From positions 6,461,501 to 6,525,500 of the forward strand of contig NZ_CP034235.1 of assembly GCF_009728935.1 (NCBI RefSeq): a stretch of DNA of 64,000 bases, written 5' to 3'. The DNA is from Paenibacillus psychroresistens (GTDB taxonomy: Bacteria; Bacillota; Bacilli; Paenibacillales; NBRC-103111). Position numbers and translations under genes: made by a program. Positions 16,880 to 26,519 of this stretch are shown piece after piece; position 1 is the stretch's first letter; each line of letters begins with the position of its first letter. The notes under the pieces were generated by a model. That model was not told where the DNA came from. It did not search any database and saw nothing but the letters and a program-made list of their open reading frames with translations.

Positions 16880-18637
16880 CTAATTAACTTTTCCATCGTT
16901 AATTTGTTTAATGATTTCTAAAGCAACCTTAGGCTTGCGATCATAGGTTAGAAGCCCATTGATTTCCTGCTCTACATCGGTTAATTGCGTATAACAAAAC
17001 CCTTGTACGACAGGTGATTGCAGCAATGGAACTGTCACTGCTTTATAACGCTCAATGAAATCTTCATCACTTTGCGCAGCGGAATATCCCCAGCCTTCCC
17101 AATCACTTTTTTTGAATGAGATTCCACCATATTCCGAAACATGAATTGGTTCACCTTGATAAGGGTAACCGGGCACATTAATCCACCTGTTTGCAGGAAA
17201 AGCGCTAACCGCTTTTTCAGCTGAGCTATATCGATCTGTTAGCACCTCTCGGTTACTCTCATAATCATGAATGGTGCAAATATCCGATTTAACATGCTCC
17301 CAGCCATCATTCGAGATAACTAAGCGGGTACTATCCAACGATTTAGTCAGATGGTACATAGCAAGTGCATGCTGCTGCTGAAGCTTGTCAACTAAGATAT
17401 TCGGCACTCCCCAGCTCTCATTAAGCGGTACCCAGGCGACAATACAAGGGTGATTATAATCCCGTTCAACCGCTTCCTGCCATTCCGCCGTTATTCTACG
17501 GACGTAGGTTTCTGAGAAATCTGAAGCATTAGCCATCTCTCCCCAAACCAATAAACCTAAGCGATCACACCAATATAGATACCGCGGGTCCTCCACTTTT
17601 TGATGCTTTCTTGCTCCGTTAAAGCCCATGGCCTTCGTTAATTCTACATCCTGCTTAATAGCATCGTCCGATGGCGGTGTCAGAATGCCCTCGGGAAAAT
17701 AACCTTGATCCAATACAAGCTTCATATAATAAAATCGATTATTCAAGCAAACTCTGCCTGCTTCAATGGATATTTTACGCATTCCAAAATAGCTTTTCAC
17801 TCTGTCTATTTCATTATCTCCGTCAAGCAAGATAAACTCTACATCATATAAATTCGGATGCTCAGGCGACCACAAGCGGCCGCTGCCATGATCATTAAAA
17901 TCAGGAAGCCCAATTCTACGGGACATTTCATTGCTATTAACCTTGATGATTTCCTCTGTTACTGGGGTGCCGGCAAATGAAATAATGGTTTTCAAATGTA
18001 ACGTTTCTTTCAAGCTTCCTTGAAAAAATGTGCTGACTTTGATTTCTTTGGCATCAATGTCTGGGGTCAGTTTAACCTTCTCTAAATATGTCTCTGCAAG
18101 TGGCTCCAACCAAACCGTTTGCCAGATACCCGTAGTCCGAGTATAGAAAATCGAGGCAGACTCTTCGAGCCAATATTGCTTCCCTTTAGGTAAGGTATAA
18201 TCTCGACTAAAATCTTGAGCTTTGACGATAATCACATTCTCACCATCATTTAACTGCTCAGTGATATCTACTGAAAATGGAGTGTGTCCCCCTTCGTGAT
18301 ATTTAACCAGCTGCCCATTCACCCATACCCAAGCCGCATAATCCACTGCACCAAAATGCATTATGCTTCTTTTTCCAGCAAATTGCTCCGGTAAAGCAAC
18401 CTTTGTTCTGTACCAAACTATATCATGAAAACCGGTATCTCCAATTCCGCTTAGACTGCTTTGGAAGCAAAATGGCACTTGGATCCGTTTATTAAAGTCA
18501 TGGGCCAGATACCATTTTTCCTGATCGCCAACTTGCTGGTCATCATAATCAAATTCCCATTCACCGTTTAAATTAAGCCACTCGGTTCTTTCAAATTGCG
18601 GACGTGGATAGTCCATTCTGTAAGTTTGTTTAGTCAC
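16880..18637 (-). CDS. Glycoside hydrolase family 2 protein (beta-glucuronidase/beta-galactosidase type)
   Basis: Cytoplasmic GH2 enzyme of 585 residues with no signal peptide. Domain order: N-terminal sugar-binding jelly roll (LNLNGEWEFDY at about 20-30), immunoglobulin-like domain (about 185-285), and TIM barrel with acid/base Glu in VPLNESWG and likely nucleophile Glu in HVSEYGG. The start is GTG with AGGAG 8 nt upstream; an ATG 21 nt further on is the alternative. The lack of a C-terminal extension and the compact size resemble family members acting on glucuronides or galactosides; the substrate cannot be told. The neighbouring uronate isomerase fits glucuronide use. Confidence 0.87.
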   Translation of the reverse strand: MTKQTYRMDYPRPQFERTEWLNLNGEWEFDYDDQQVGDQEKWYLAHDFNKRIQVPFCFQSSLSGIGDTGFHDIVWYRTKVALPEQFAGKRSIMHFGAVDYAAWVWVNGQLVKYHEGGHTPFSVDITEQLNDGENVIIVKAQDFSRDYTLPKGKQYWLEESASIFYTRTTGIWQTVWLEPLAETYLEKVKLTPDIDAKEIKVSTFFQGSLKETLHLKTIISFAGTPVTEEIIKVNSNEMSRRIGLPDFNDHGSGRLWSPEHPNLYDVEFILLDGDNEIDRVKSYFGMRKISIEAGRVCLNNRFYYMKLVLDQGYFPEGILTPPSDDAIKQDVELTKAMGFNGARKHQKVEDPRYLYWCDRLGLLVWGEMANASDFSETYVRRITAEWQEAVERDYNHPCIVAWVPLNESWGVPNILVDKLQQQHALAMYHLTKSLDSTRLVISNDGWEHVKSDICTIHDYESNREVLTDRYSSAEKAVSAFPANRWINVPGYPYQGEPIHVSEYGGISFKKSDWEGWGYSAAQSDEDFIERYKAVTVPLLQSPVVQGFCYTQLTDVEQEINGLLTYDRKPKVALEIIKQINDGKVN

Positions 18638-18672
18638 TTAGTTCACTCCTAGTTACAATTTAATATAATTCA

Positions 18673-18684
18673 CAATGTACATTG
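18673..18684. promoter_or_regulatory. Perfect palindrome upstream of the GH2 gene
   Basis: CAATGTACATTG is a perfect 12-bp palindrome about 36 bp upstream of the GH2 start, next to ATTGC-N6-GCAAT. It has the form of an operator for a dimeric repressor. The regulator is not identified. Confidence 0.4.
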
Positions 18685-18754
18685 CGTATTTGCAATATAT
18701 AGATCATTGTAAACTAATACTATTAAAAAGTAAAAGAGAGCTTATTTTAAAAAA

Positions 18755-19501
18755 TTAAATTTGTGCTGCTCCGCCATCCACGAACAATTCGATTCCATTT
18801 ATATAGCTGCTTTCATTGGAGGCAAGGAATATTACCGCATTCGCAATATCTTCCATTGTTCCCAATCTTCCTAGCGGAGTTGTCGACTTGGCATACTCCA
18901 TGGCATTATTGAGCTCTGTCCCGAATAATTCATCATAAGCTGGTGTAATAACCGTTCCAGGACTAACCACATTTACCCGGATTTGTGTGCCTTTCAAATC
19001 AAGAATCCAGCTGCGAATTAACTGTCTAATTGCTGCTTTTGTTGCACTGTAGATACTGAATGCTGGCATCCCCATCGAACCTACCATTGAACCAGTCAGG
19101 ATAATCGAACCTACTTTATTGGGGAATAATGACAATGCCTTTTGGACTGTGAAGATCGTTCCCTTTACGTTAATGTCGAAGGTTTTGTCATAATGCTCCT
19201 CTGTAATTTCACCCAATGGAAGCATGGATCCACCTCCAGCATTAGCAAATAGAATGTCCAAATGTCCTTTCTCTTGCTTCACTGCATCGTACAGCTTATC
19301 CAAATCCGCCAGATTGGAAATATCTCCTTGAATACCGGTTACATTATTTCCTATCAGCTTCACCGCTGCATCAAGCTCACTTTGCCTGCGTCCCGTAATA
19401 AAAACATGTGCGCCTTCCTTAACAAGCTGCTGTGCTGTTGCTAGACCAATACCGCTAGTGCCTCCTGTTACAACTGCCACTTTCCCATTAAACTTACCCA
19501 T
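18755..19501 (-). CDS. Short-chain dehydrogenase/reductase
   Basis: Classical SDR of 248 residues. The NAD(P)-binding motif is TGGTSGIG near residues 12-19, LFANAGGG near 85-92, and the catalytic Ser-Tyr-Lys set is visible as GSMVGSMG followed by YSATKAA. The C-terminal SYINGIELFVDGG is typical. It is divergent from an HxlR-family regulator, a very common arrangement in which the regulator controls the oxidoreductase in response to reactive electrophiles or disulfide stress (family knowledge). GGAG lies 7-8 nt before the ATG. The substrate is unknown. Confidence 0.92.
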   Translation of the reverse strand: MGKFNGKVAVVTGGTSGIGLATAQQLVKEGAHVFITGRRQSELDAAVKLIGNNVTGIQGDISNLADLDKLYDAVKQEKGHLDILFANAGGGSMLPLGEITEEHYDKTFDINVKGTIFTVQKALSLFPNKVGSIILTGSMVGSMGMPAFSIYSATKAAIRQLIRSWILDLKGTQIRVNVVSPGTVITPAYDELFGTELNNAMEYAKSTTPLGRLGTMEDIANAVIFLASNESSYINGIELFVDGGAAQI

Positions 19502-19680
19502 ATTATTACTCTCCTTTTTTAAAGCTAATTTTTTGCAACAAGTATTTTTTCTTTTAAAAAACTATTTAATACTTCTTACAAGTGTTATTATGTATCAAAT
19601 GAAACTATAATAACAGTACCCACTTTTAAGTTATATAGTATCTAAAAAGTAACTATTGTGATTGAAAGGGGCTGTCCAGC
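19502..19680. promoter_or_regulatory. Divergent control region of SDR and HxlR genes
   Basis: The A/T-rich spacer contains TATAAT at 19606-19611, suited to be the -10 of the HxlR gene. Downstream lie ACTTTTA (19622-19628) and TAAAAAGT (19643-19650), an imperfect inverted pair that could be the HxlR operator. No strict -35 is seen. Confidence 0.35.
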
Positions 19681-20031
19681 ATGAAGGTTTATTATTGCAA
19701 CCTAGAAGTTACCCTGGAGGTTATCGGAGGGAAATGGAAGGGGCTAGTTTTATACTATTTAATCAAAGGTCCTAAACGCACCAGTGAGTTAAAACGACTT
19801 GTGCATAGTATCACTCAAAAGATGCTTATTCAAACACTCAGAGAATTGGAAGCTGCTGGACTTATTAGTCGAAAAATGTTTAATCAAGTCCCTCCAAAGG
19901 TCGAATATTCGACTACGGAACTGGGGCAATCGCTTGAGCCGATTCTCAGATCGCTGTGCGAATGGGGGGATGGTTATGCAGATAAAACATTCGCTGAAGG
20001 TGAAGCGCAAATTTTGGTAGCTGATTATTAA
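19681..20031 (+). CDS. HxlR-family winged-helix regulator
   Basis: Winged helix-turn-helix regulator of 116 residues with the family hallmarks: Cys near the N-terminus (VYYCNLEVTLEVIGGKWK), the HTH RTSELKRLVHSITQKML, and the wing KVEYSTTELGQSL. Redox-sensing HxlR proteins use an N-terminal Cys like C6 here (family knowledge). It is divergent from the SDR gene and presumably controls it and itself. Confidence 0.9.
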   Translation: MKVYYCNLEVTLEVIGGKWKGLVLYYLIKGPKRTSELKRLVHSITQKMLIQTLRELEAAGLISRKMFNQVPPKVEYSTTELGQSLEPILRSLCEWGDGYADKTFAEGEAQILVADY

Positions 20032-20094
20032 AGCTCGTTAGTTAGAATAATATTGCCATACTCTACAGGAAAAGAGTGAATTGCCATCGAGAAA

Positions 20095-20988
20095 ATGATC
20101 ATGCTCCACTCTAGTGACTTTTTCGTTGAAAATATGCCTTTTTCGATTAATAGGTATGTTTATGACAACTATGATGCACTGCATATGCATGCACATGATT
20201 TTATAGAAATCGTTTATGTAAATCGCGGCAAAGGTATACATGTCGTTCATGGCAGTACTATACCGGTAACAGAAGGCGATCTTTTCATTATTAATTATGA
20301 TACCCCTCATTGCTTCTATCCTTATGATCGCGCTAATTCGGATGGGCTTGAGGTTTATAACTGCATGTTTCTGCCTGCTTTTATCGAGCATCTCCAGATC
20401 GAACTTCCGATTATGCGAGGGATTACGGGTTTATTTCTGTTGAAGGGATTATATCCGGAAGAAACCGGTTATAAGGCCGATTTAATCTTACATGAGAGCT
20501 TAAAAAAAGATTTTGTCCAGCTGTTTCAAACCATGCATAAAGAGTATGAAGCCCAGCAAGAAGGTTATGCTGATATTCTCAAAATGCAGCTTTGCGAGCT
20601 GCTCATTAAAACTTACAGAATCCACAAGGATCTCTATCGTGATCAGCCACATCCAGATGCTTATAAGCTCGAGCTAATTCAGAAATCGATCCAATATATG
20701 CGCAGCAACTTCTCAAACCCGATTCAAATCAACGAGCTTTCGCAGCAAGCCTTATTAAGCAAAAGCTATTTTTCAAGTGTTTTCAAAAAGATCACGGGGA
20801 TCAGCGTGTTTGACTATCTCCAGAAGCTGCGAATTGAAGAAGCTTGCAAATTACTTGTTGAAAACACAAAAACAGTAACCGAAATATCCGAGCTAGTCGG
20901 GTATAACGATTACCGCTTTTTCAATAAGATATTCCGTAAAATTACCGGTATGACCGCATCGGCATACCGTAAAAGCTTTAGTCTATAA
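20095..20988 (+). CDS. AraC-family transcriptional regulator with cupin sensor
   Basis: Regulator of 297 residues. The N-terminal cupin-like AraC-binding domain (HMHAHDFIEIVYV, DTPHCFYPY) should bind a sugar, and the C-terminal AraC double HTH covers about 190-295 (SKSYFSSVFKKITG, YRFFNKIFRKITGM). It is read toward the uronate isomerase gene and ends 14 bp from it, convergent. The likely role is control of neighbouring uronate/rhamnose genes, as for RhaR-like regulators; this is inference. Two ATGs at 20095 and 20101 are possible starts. Confidence 0.88.
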   Translation: MIMLHSSDFFVENMPFSINRYVYDNYDALHMHAHDFIEIVYVNRGKGIHVVHGSTIPVTEGDLFIINYDTPHCFYPYDRANSDGLEVYNCMFLPAFIEHLQIELPIMRGITGLFLLKGLYPEETGYKADLILHESLKKDFVQLFQTMHKEYEAQQEGYADILKMQLCELLIKTYRIHKDLYRDQPHPDAYKLELIQKSIQYMRSNFSNPIQINELSQQALLSKSYFSSVFKKITGISVFDYLQKLRIEEACKLLVENTKTVTEISELVGYNDYRFFNKIFRKITGMTASAYRKSFSL

Positions 20989-21001
20989 ACCTTTATTTCT
21001 C

Positions 21002-22402
21002 TTAAAACTGAAAATATTCTTTGGCATTATTGTAACAGATTCCTTGAATGAAAGACCCTAGCATTTCTCGGTCGTCGGGTATTTCACCATTCTCCGCCCA
21101 TTCTCCAATTAAGTTGCAAAGTAATCTGCGGAAATACTCATGACGTGTATACGATAAAAAGCTCCTTGAGTCCGTCAGCATCCCGACAAAGCGGCTTAAT
21201 AACCCCATATTAGCAAGCATTTTAAATTGTTCAAGCATACCGTCCTTCGTATCATTAAACCACCAAGCAGAACCGAATTGAATTTTCCCAGGAATGCCAC
21301 CCCCTTGAAAGCTGCCCATTATCGTAGCCAAAACCGGATAATCATTGGGATTCAAAGAATAAAGAATGGTTTTGGGAAGTGCATCCTCTTGATCCAAGCT
21401 ATCTAATAGTTTTCCTAATTGATAAGCTAATGGACTATCATTGATCGAATCAAAGCCTGTATCTGGACCAATGTTTTGGAACATTCTCGTACTGTTGTTG
21501 CGTGCAGCATTGATGTGGAGCTGCATAGTCCAATTCAGCTTGGCATATATTTTCCCAATAAATATGATTATATATGTTTTATATTGCTTTTCTTGCTCCA
21601 AAGTAACATTATTGCCTCCAATAGCTTTGAGGAAAATCTCAGCGACCTCATCTTTTGAAGCCTCAGCATAGGGGACATAGTCCAAGGCATGATCTGAGAT
21701 CCTGCATCCTACTGAATGAAAGAAAAGAATCCTTTTTTCTAACGCCATTAGTAGCTCGTCTAGGTTAGTAATCGACTGCTCTGCGGCTCCTTCAAGCTTC
21801 TTGATCCATGGAACGAAGGTGCTGCGATTAATCTCTAATCCTTTATCTGGACGAAAGGAAGGAAGCACTTTTCCTGTAAAGCTGCTGTCTTCCTTTAACT
21901 TAAGATGATACTCTAGGGAGTCCGTTGGATCATCGGTTGTACAGATCACTTTTACATTTGATTTTTCAATGAAATCTCTGGCACCAAAGCCCCCACTATT
22001 TAACGAAGCATTTACTTTTTCCCAAATAACTGCGGCATTGCTTTCCTTAATAATCTCATCGACTCCAAAATAACGCTGCAGCTCGAGATGCGACCAATGA
22101 TAAAGCGGATTGCCTAATGTCATCGGAACCGTTTTGACCCATGCTTCAAATTTTTCAAGATCAGTTGCATTCCCAGTAATCAATTCCTCCGTGATCCCAT
22201 TGCTTCTCATGGCTTTCCACTTATAATGATCCCCATATAACCAGATATCCGTTAAGTTCTTAAACTGTTTATTCTCATAGATTTCTTTGGGACTTAAATG
22301 GCAATGGTAGTCAATAATCGGCATGTCTTTCGCATAATTATGATATAAATCTTGGGCAATTTCCCCTTTTAACAAAAAGTTCTCATCCATAAAGCTCCCC
22401 AT
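21002..22402 (-). CDS. uxaC: Uronate isomerase (glucuronate/galacturonate isomerase)
   Basis: Full-length uronate isomerase of 466 residues, from the amidohydrolase superfamily. It converts D-glucuronate to fructuronate and D-galacturonate to tagaturonate, the first cytoplasmic step of uronate breakdown. Visible hallmarks are metal-binding HCH in IDYHCHLSP (about residue 31), WLYGDHYKWKAMR, TTDDPTD, the MQLHINAARNN segment and DSRSFLSYTRHEYFRR near the C-terminus. GGGAG lies 8 nt before the ATG. It is downstream of a TetR gene and the GH78 gene, so rhamnogalacturonan- or glucuronide-type substrates would suit the locus. Confidence 0.95.
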   Translation of the reverse strand: MGSFMDENFLLKGEIAQDLYHNYAKDMPIIDYHCHLSPKEIYENKQFKNLTDIWLYGDHYKWKAMRSNGITEELITGNATDLEKFEAWVKTVPMTLGNPLYHWSHLELQRYFGVDEIIKESNAAVIWEKVNASLNSGGFGARDFIEKSNVKVICTTDDPTDSLEYHLKLKEDSSFTGKVLPSFRPDKGLEINRSTFVPWIKKLEGAAEQSITNLDELLMALEKRILFFHSVGCRISDHALDYVPYAEASKDEVAEIFLKAIGGNNVTLEQEKQYKTYIIIFIGKIYAKLNWTMQLHINAARNNSTRMFQNIGPDTGFDSINDSPLAYQLGKLLDSLDQEDALPKTILYSLNPNDYPVLATIMGSFQGGGIPGKIQFGSAWWFNDTKDGMLEQFKMLANMGLLSRFVGMLTDSRSFLSYTRHEYFRRLLCNLIGEWAENGEIPDDREMLGSFIQGICYNNAKEYFQF

Positions 22403-22460
22403 AAACCAATCTCCCTTTCTTACTTCTGAATTTATTTCATTATAAGCTATGGGAGCCCAA

Positions 22461-22500
22461 TAAAAAAAGAGCAGGTCATGCTTTTACAGCATCCCAGCTC
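22461..22500 (-). terminator. Terminator overlapping the end of the TetR gene
   Basis: On the minus strand GAGC-T-GG...ATGC pairs with GCAT...CC-T-GCTC (with small internal loops) and is followed by TTTTTTTA. The stem includes the last codons and stop of the gene at 22476. Confidence 0.55.
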
Positions 22501-23048
22501 ATTTGAATAACTTCATTGAGGTATTTTTCATTGATTTCTAATTGACCATTAATGCAGGCTTTCGCTAACTGTGTAATTGGAAAATAACAGAAAGAAAGGA
22601 TGAAAAGCGTGTTAACTGGCTTTAATATTTTCTCAGTCCTGCCCTTTTCCACCAGCTCAAAAAGTGGATTGAACAACGAAACGCTTCCTCCCAGCTGCAG
22701 CTTATCAATAAGCGGCGAAGTCGAAAACTGCTCTAAGAACATAAAGTATGCTTTATTATCCAGATTAAACGCCATTAAGTTCCTCATAATTAATTCAAAT
22801 GCAAGTTTAACCGGAGTCGATTCATTAATCCCATGACTCATCCTCTGGCTCAGCTTCTCCTTAACATTCAAATACATCTTGCCAAGCATATCCTCCTTAT
22901 TCTCAAAATAGACGTAAATCGTTGCTGCAGATACCTTAGCTCGCTTAGCGATCTTCGACATCGAGATTTCCGAAAAACCTACTTCGTTAAGCAGCTCAAT
23001 CGTTGCTTGGGTGATAGCCTCGTTCTTATTATCATCTTTATGTCTCAT
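22476..23048 (-). CDS. TetR-family regulator
   Basis: Regulator of 190 residues with an N-terminal TetR HTH (ITQATIELLNEVGF, KRAKVSAATIYVYFENKEDM) at about residues 10-58 and an all-helical ligand domain behind it. The ribosome binding site is weak. The gene lies between the GH78 and uxaC genes on the same strand; a perfect palindrome (23061-23070) just upstream may be its own operator. The ligand is unknown. Confidence 0.9.
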   Translation of the reverse strand: MRHKDDNKNEAITQATIELLNEVGFSEISMSKIAKRAKVSAATIYVYFENKEDMLGKMYLNVKEKLSQRMSHGINESTPVKLAFELIMRNLMAFNLDNKAYFMFLEQFSTSPLIDKLQLGGSVSLFNPLFELVEKGRTEKILKPVNTLFILSFCYFPITQLAKACINGQLEINEKYLNEVIQMSWDAVKA

Positions 23049-23060
23049 GAATGTAGGTTA

Positions 23061-23070
23061 AATGATCATT
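23061..23070. promoter_or_regulatory. Palindrome upstream of the TetR gene
   Basis: AATGATCATT is a perfect 10-bp palindrome 13 bp before the TetR start codon, a plausible autoregulatory operator. The evidence is position and symmetry only. Confidence 0.35.
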
Positions 23071-23108
23071 CGATTAAAGTCAAGATAGTTCCCATGATGG
23101 CAAAATCA

Positions 23109-24788
23109 TTATACGGAAATAACAGCGACACCAGAAGGTGCTTTATATTCTGTTTGAATCTTACCATCCGCACCTTTAACATGCTTCACATAAACTATAC
23201 CCTGCGGTGTTGGAAATGTACCCTCTACCCAGTCCAAATTACCGAGATGAGGTTCTATTCGAATCGTCTTGCATCCCGCTTCCACAATGTGAATACCTAA
23301 TACATAACGTGTCATCCAAGCAGTTGGACCCGAAGCCCAGCCATGGCATAAGCTATGCCTAAAGCCTTTATAGCAGTAATTTCCATATGTGTTGTGGATG
23401 TCTATTTTACCTTCGGGAGTTATCTCATCAATTCGTGCTGCATCCTTCATCCATTCCATATCGAAATCTTCCCAGAATGTAGTCGCGCCTAAAGAAAGCA
23501 TCGCACCCCAGAATTCACGAATACAGTCAAGGCTGCCTTGAATATCGCCTGCTTTAGCGCGTGCTTCAAGCATATAATAGCCATAAAAAGTGGATACACC
23601 TTTGGAGCCGCCAACTGCAATAACCTCACGATTAGCTTCAGTCGGATCCATAATTCCAGCTAGTGCTAAGAGTGCAGCCGCTTGCTTGCTATCCGCATGA
23701 TGAGGATGATGCTGACGGAGCTTAGCCTCTGTAGTTCTATATTTTTCAGCTTCTGATTGAGCGCCAAGCAGCTCACATAATACAGCGCCATATTTCATCG
23801 CTAGTGTAAAGAGGCCATGTAACCCCGCTTGCACACCAGCTTGATTTTCACTGGATGGCCAATCTAAGAACGGAGAGGGAGTAGAATTAGTCCCGTCATC
23901 GTTGATATGCTCCGTAATTAAGTCCAATAAACCAATTAAATAGTCCTTCTGTTCACGCAAATAGACCAAATCCCCATTATGCATGTACCAATCATGATGA
24001 ATGATAATCCACCAAATTGAATAGCTTGGAATGGTATTCATCCACCCGGGCAAAGGAGTTTGGTCACGGATAAAATCAAGGCTTTTTGGTACGATATCAC
24101 TATGGCCGAAAACAGCTTGCAATGTTGAAGTTTCCGGATGCAGATCACCTATCCAGACCAAGCGATCCCGCTTAATTCCATCCCAAAGATAGTCCTGCAT
24201 ATTAAGATGGACCGTATATGCACCGGTTTTCCAAATTTCATTCAATAGTGGATCACTGCTGTTAAAGCTGCCTTTATATTCGAGATCGCGATACAAATAA
24301 ACGGCTCGAACACTTTTCAATTCTATAAAGGTATTCTCTTCGACTACATCAATGCGCACAAAACGGAAGCCAGTGTTGCCAATTTCCGTTGCGCCAAGCC
24401 AACCGATTTCAATAATTTGATCGCGAATGGCATGGTCATTCGTTGCACCATATTCTCCACCGATCTCACTCATGGCTTCCATGACAGATTCCCCAAAGCG
24501 CACTCTGATTTTAGCCGTGCGATTCTTCCCAGCTAGAAACCAGCTGGCAATTTGCACGCCACCATGAAGCTCTTTACCATAATCCAGCAGAATACTTGCA
24601 GGCTTGCCATTGTTTCTCATTATGCAGGCATTATTCGAATGAAGCGTAGCTTGCCCATCTCTACCTTCAAGCAAGCTCTCGCTATTCTCCACAAACGACT
24701 CATTATCACTAGAAGTCCACACGATGCGAACTGGGTTTACGTAATCTCTTACTCTTGGATCTCTGGTGCTTGCTTTTATTGGGGTCAT
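23109..24788 (-). CDS. GH78-type alpha-L-rhamnosidase
   Basis: A 559-residue six-hairpin glycosidase. It has the bacterial alpha-L-rhamnosidase motif DGIKRDRLVWIGDLHPE (about residues 203-219, with catalytic-site acids), then EDFDMEWM and the CHGWASGPTAW loop typical of GH78, and a short beta-sandwich at the C-terminus (RIEPHLGNLDWVEG). No signal peptide is present, so it would act on imported oligosaccharides. It is shorter than many GH78 enzymes (often 800-1000 residues), lacking an extra N-terminal carbohydrate-binding domain. Upstream of TetR and uxaC on the same strand. Confidence 0.88.
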   Translation of the reverse strand: MTPIKASTRDPRVRDYVNPVRIVWTSSDNESFVENSESLLEGRDGQATLHSNNACIMRNNGKPASILLDYGKELHGGVQIASWFLAGKNRTAKIRVRFGESVMEAMSEIGGEYGATNDHAIRDQIIEIGWLGATEIGNTGFRFVRIDVVEENTFIELKSVRAVYLYRDLEYKGSFNSSDPLLNEIWKTGAYTVHLNMQDYLWDGIKRDRLVWIGDLHPETSTLQAVFGHSDIVPKSLDFIRDQTPLPGWMNTIPSYSIWWIIIHHDWYMHNGDLVYLREQKDYLIGLLDLITEHINDDGTNSTPSPFLDWPSSENQAGVQAGLHGLFTLAMKYGAVLCELLGAQSEAEKYRTTEAKLRQHHPHHADSKQAAALLALAGIMDPTEANREVIAVGGSKGVSTFYGYYMLEARAKAGDIQGSLDCIREFWGAMLSLGATTFWEDFDMEWMKDAARIDEITPEGKIDIHNTYGNYCYKGFRHSLCHGWASGPTAWMTRYVLGIHIVEAGCKTIRIEPHLGNLDWVEGTFPTPQGIVYVKHVKGADGKIQTEYKAPSGVAVISV

Positions 24789-24889
24789 TGTAGGTTTACC
24801 TCCACATTTTGTTTCATTAATTATAGTTGACCCGTTGATTCTCGGACAATGCCTATAACACTTTAAATGTGGGGTGATCCTACTAATAC

Positions 24890-26440
24890 TTAATGCTTAT
24901 CTAATTTCTCTTTATATTTAATCTGGTAGATGTCCAAACGACGATCCTTCAAGTGCCTTACCGTTCCAGACTTGCGTTGTCTGCTAAGCTTCTCAAGATC
25001 AATATCGCCGATTACTACGGTTTCAATATTAGGGTTGCACTCGCCGACAATCCCATCACGCTCAAATTCAAAATCCGATGGTGTAAAAATCCCCGATTGC
25101 GCATATTGAATATCCATATTAGCTACTTGCGACATGTTACCCACTGTTCCAGCAATAACGGTATAAACTTGGTTCTCTACAGCTCTAGCTTGCGCGCAAT
25201 AACGCACTCTCAGATAACCCTGTCGATCCTCTGTACAGAACGGCGTAAAAATAATCTTCGCCCCTTTATCAACTGCAATCCGTGAAATCTCTGGAAATTC
25301 GATATCATAGCAGATTTGAATGTTGATTTTGCCGCAATCTGTATCGAATACCTTGACTTCGTTTCCTTGGCTAATCCCCCAATACTTGCGCTCATTGGGT
25401 GTAATATGAATCTTGTATTGCTTCTCAATCGTTCCATCCCTGCGAAACAAGTAAGCAATATTAAAAATGCGATCATCTTCCTCGACAATATGAGAGCCGC
25501 CAATTATATTCACATTGTACTTTAACGCTAAATGGGTGAAAAGTTGAATATATTGTTCTGTGAAATCCGTTAATCGTCTAATCGCTTGACTCGAGGTCTT
25601 CTCATCTAAAAAAGACATTAACTGCGTCGTAAACAACTCAGGAAAAACAGCAAAATCAGATATATTATCAGAAGCAACCGCTGTATAATACTCGACCTGA
25701 TTGGCGAATTGCTCGAAAGAATCGATTTTCTTCATTTCATATTGAATCACACAAATCCGCACCGGAAATGCAGTACGAAAATGACGTTTAGTATGCGCTC
25801 GGAAATCCACATTGTTCCATTCCATAATGGTCGCATATTTCTGTGAAGCCTTATCATCAGGCAAGTAATTCTTATTAATCCGCATTAAAGTAAAACCATT
25901 TAATAATTGAAAGGTTAACACTGGATCATAAATATTATGAAGTACGACTTCTTCAACGTATTTGCGCGGTGTCATTTTATCTGAATGTAGGTGATAATTA
26001 GGAATTCTCCCGCCAAGAATAATACTCTTTAAATTCAATTCACGGGCTAAATCCTTTCTTGCTTCATACAGCCTACGACCAATCTTCATTCTGCGATATT
26101 CCGGATGTACCATTACCTCAATTGCATATAAGTTAAACCCTTCTGGGTCATGATTGCGAATGTATCCTTCATCTGTGATGTCATCCCAAGTATGACGATC
26201 ATCATATTCATCAAAATTCACGAGTAGGCTCGAGCATGAACCAATAATTGTACCATCGTATTCAACACAAAACTGCCCTTCCGGAAAAATCTCCAGATGG
26301 CTTTCCAAATGTGCACGTTCCCAAGGAATCATCCCAGCAAAACAAATGGCCTGAAGTTCAAGAATAGCATCTATATCTTCGGTTTGAATGTTGCGTATTT
26401 CCATTTTCTTCTCGAACTGATTGATCTCAACAATTGACAT
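24890..26440 (-). CDS. GNAT acetyltransferase - carbon-nitrogen hydrolase (nitrilase) fusion
   Basis: Two-domain protein of 516 residues. Residues about 12-200 are a GNAT domain (acetyl-CoA loop around HPEYRRMKIGRRLYEAR). Residues about 225-505 are a nitrilase-superfamily amidase with the catalytic triad visible as Glu in FPELF, Lys in YKIHITPNE and Cys in ICYDIEFPE. This architecture is like Bacillus subtilis YhcX. It probably hydrolyses an amide and may acylate a related amine; the substrate is unknown. It stands alone between the GH78 gene and a small unknown gene. Confidence 0.9.
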   Translation of the reverse strand: MSIVEINQFEKKMEIRNIQTEDIDAILELQAICFAGMIPWERAHLESHLEIFPEGQFCVEYDGTIIGSCSSLLVNFDEYDDRHTWDDITDEGYIRNHDPEGFNLYAIEVMVHPEYRRMKIGRRLYEARKDLARELNLKSIILGGRIPNYHLHSDKMTPRKYVEEVVLHNIYDPVLTFQLLNGFTLMRINKNYLPDDKASQKYATIMEWNNVDFRAHTKRHFRTAFPVRICVIQYEMKKIDSFEQFANQVEYYTAVASDNISDFAVFPELFTTQLMSFLDEKTSSQAIRRLTDFTEQYIQLFTHLALKYNVNIIGGSHIVEEDDRIFNIAYLFRRDGTIEKQYKIHITPNERKYWGISQGNEVKVFDTDCGKINIQICYDIEFPEISRIAVDKGAKIIFTPFCTEDRQGYLRVRYCAQARAVENQVYTVIAGTVGNMSQVANMDIQYAQSGIFTPSDFEFERDGIVGECNPNIETVVIGDIDLEKLSRQRKSGTVRHLKDRRLDIYQIKYKEKLDKH

Positions 26441-26519
26441 ATATTAAATCCTTCTCTCTATTAGTAACGATCGGGTGACTTAATTATTTACCCATCCGAT
26501 GTTAATCTGAAACGAGAGA

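Noticed and set aside
20038..20391. Minus-strand frame of 117 codons
   Set aside because: It lies antisense to the AraC-family gene, has no domain or ribosome binding site, and is rich in residues typical of antisense translation.
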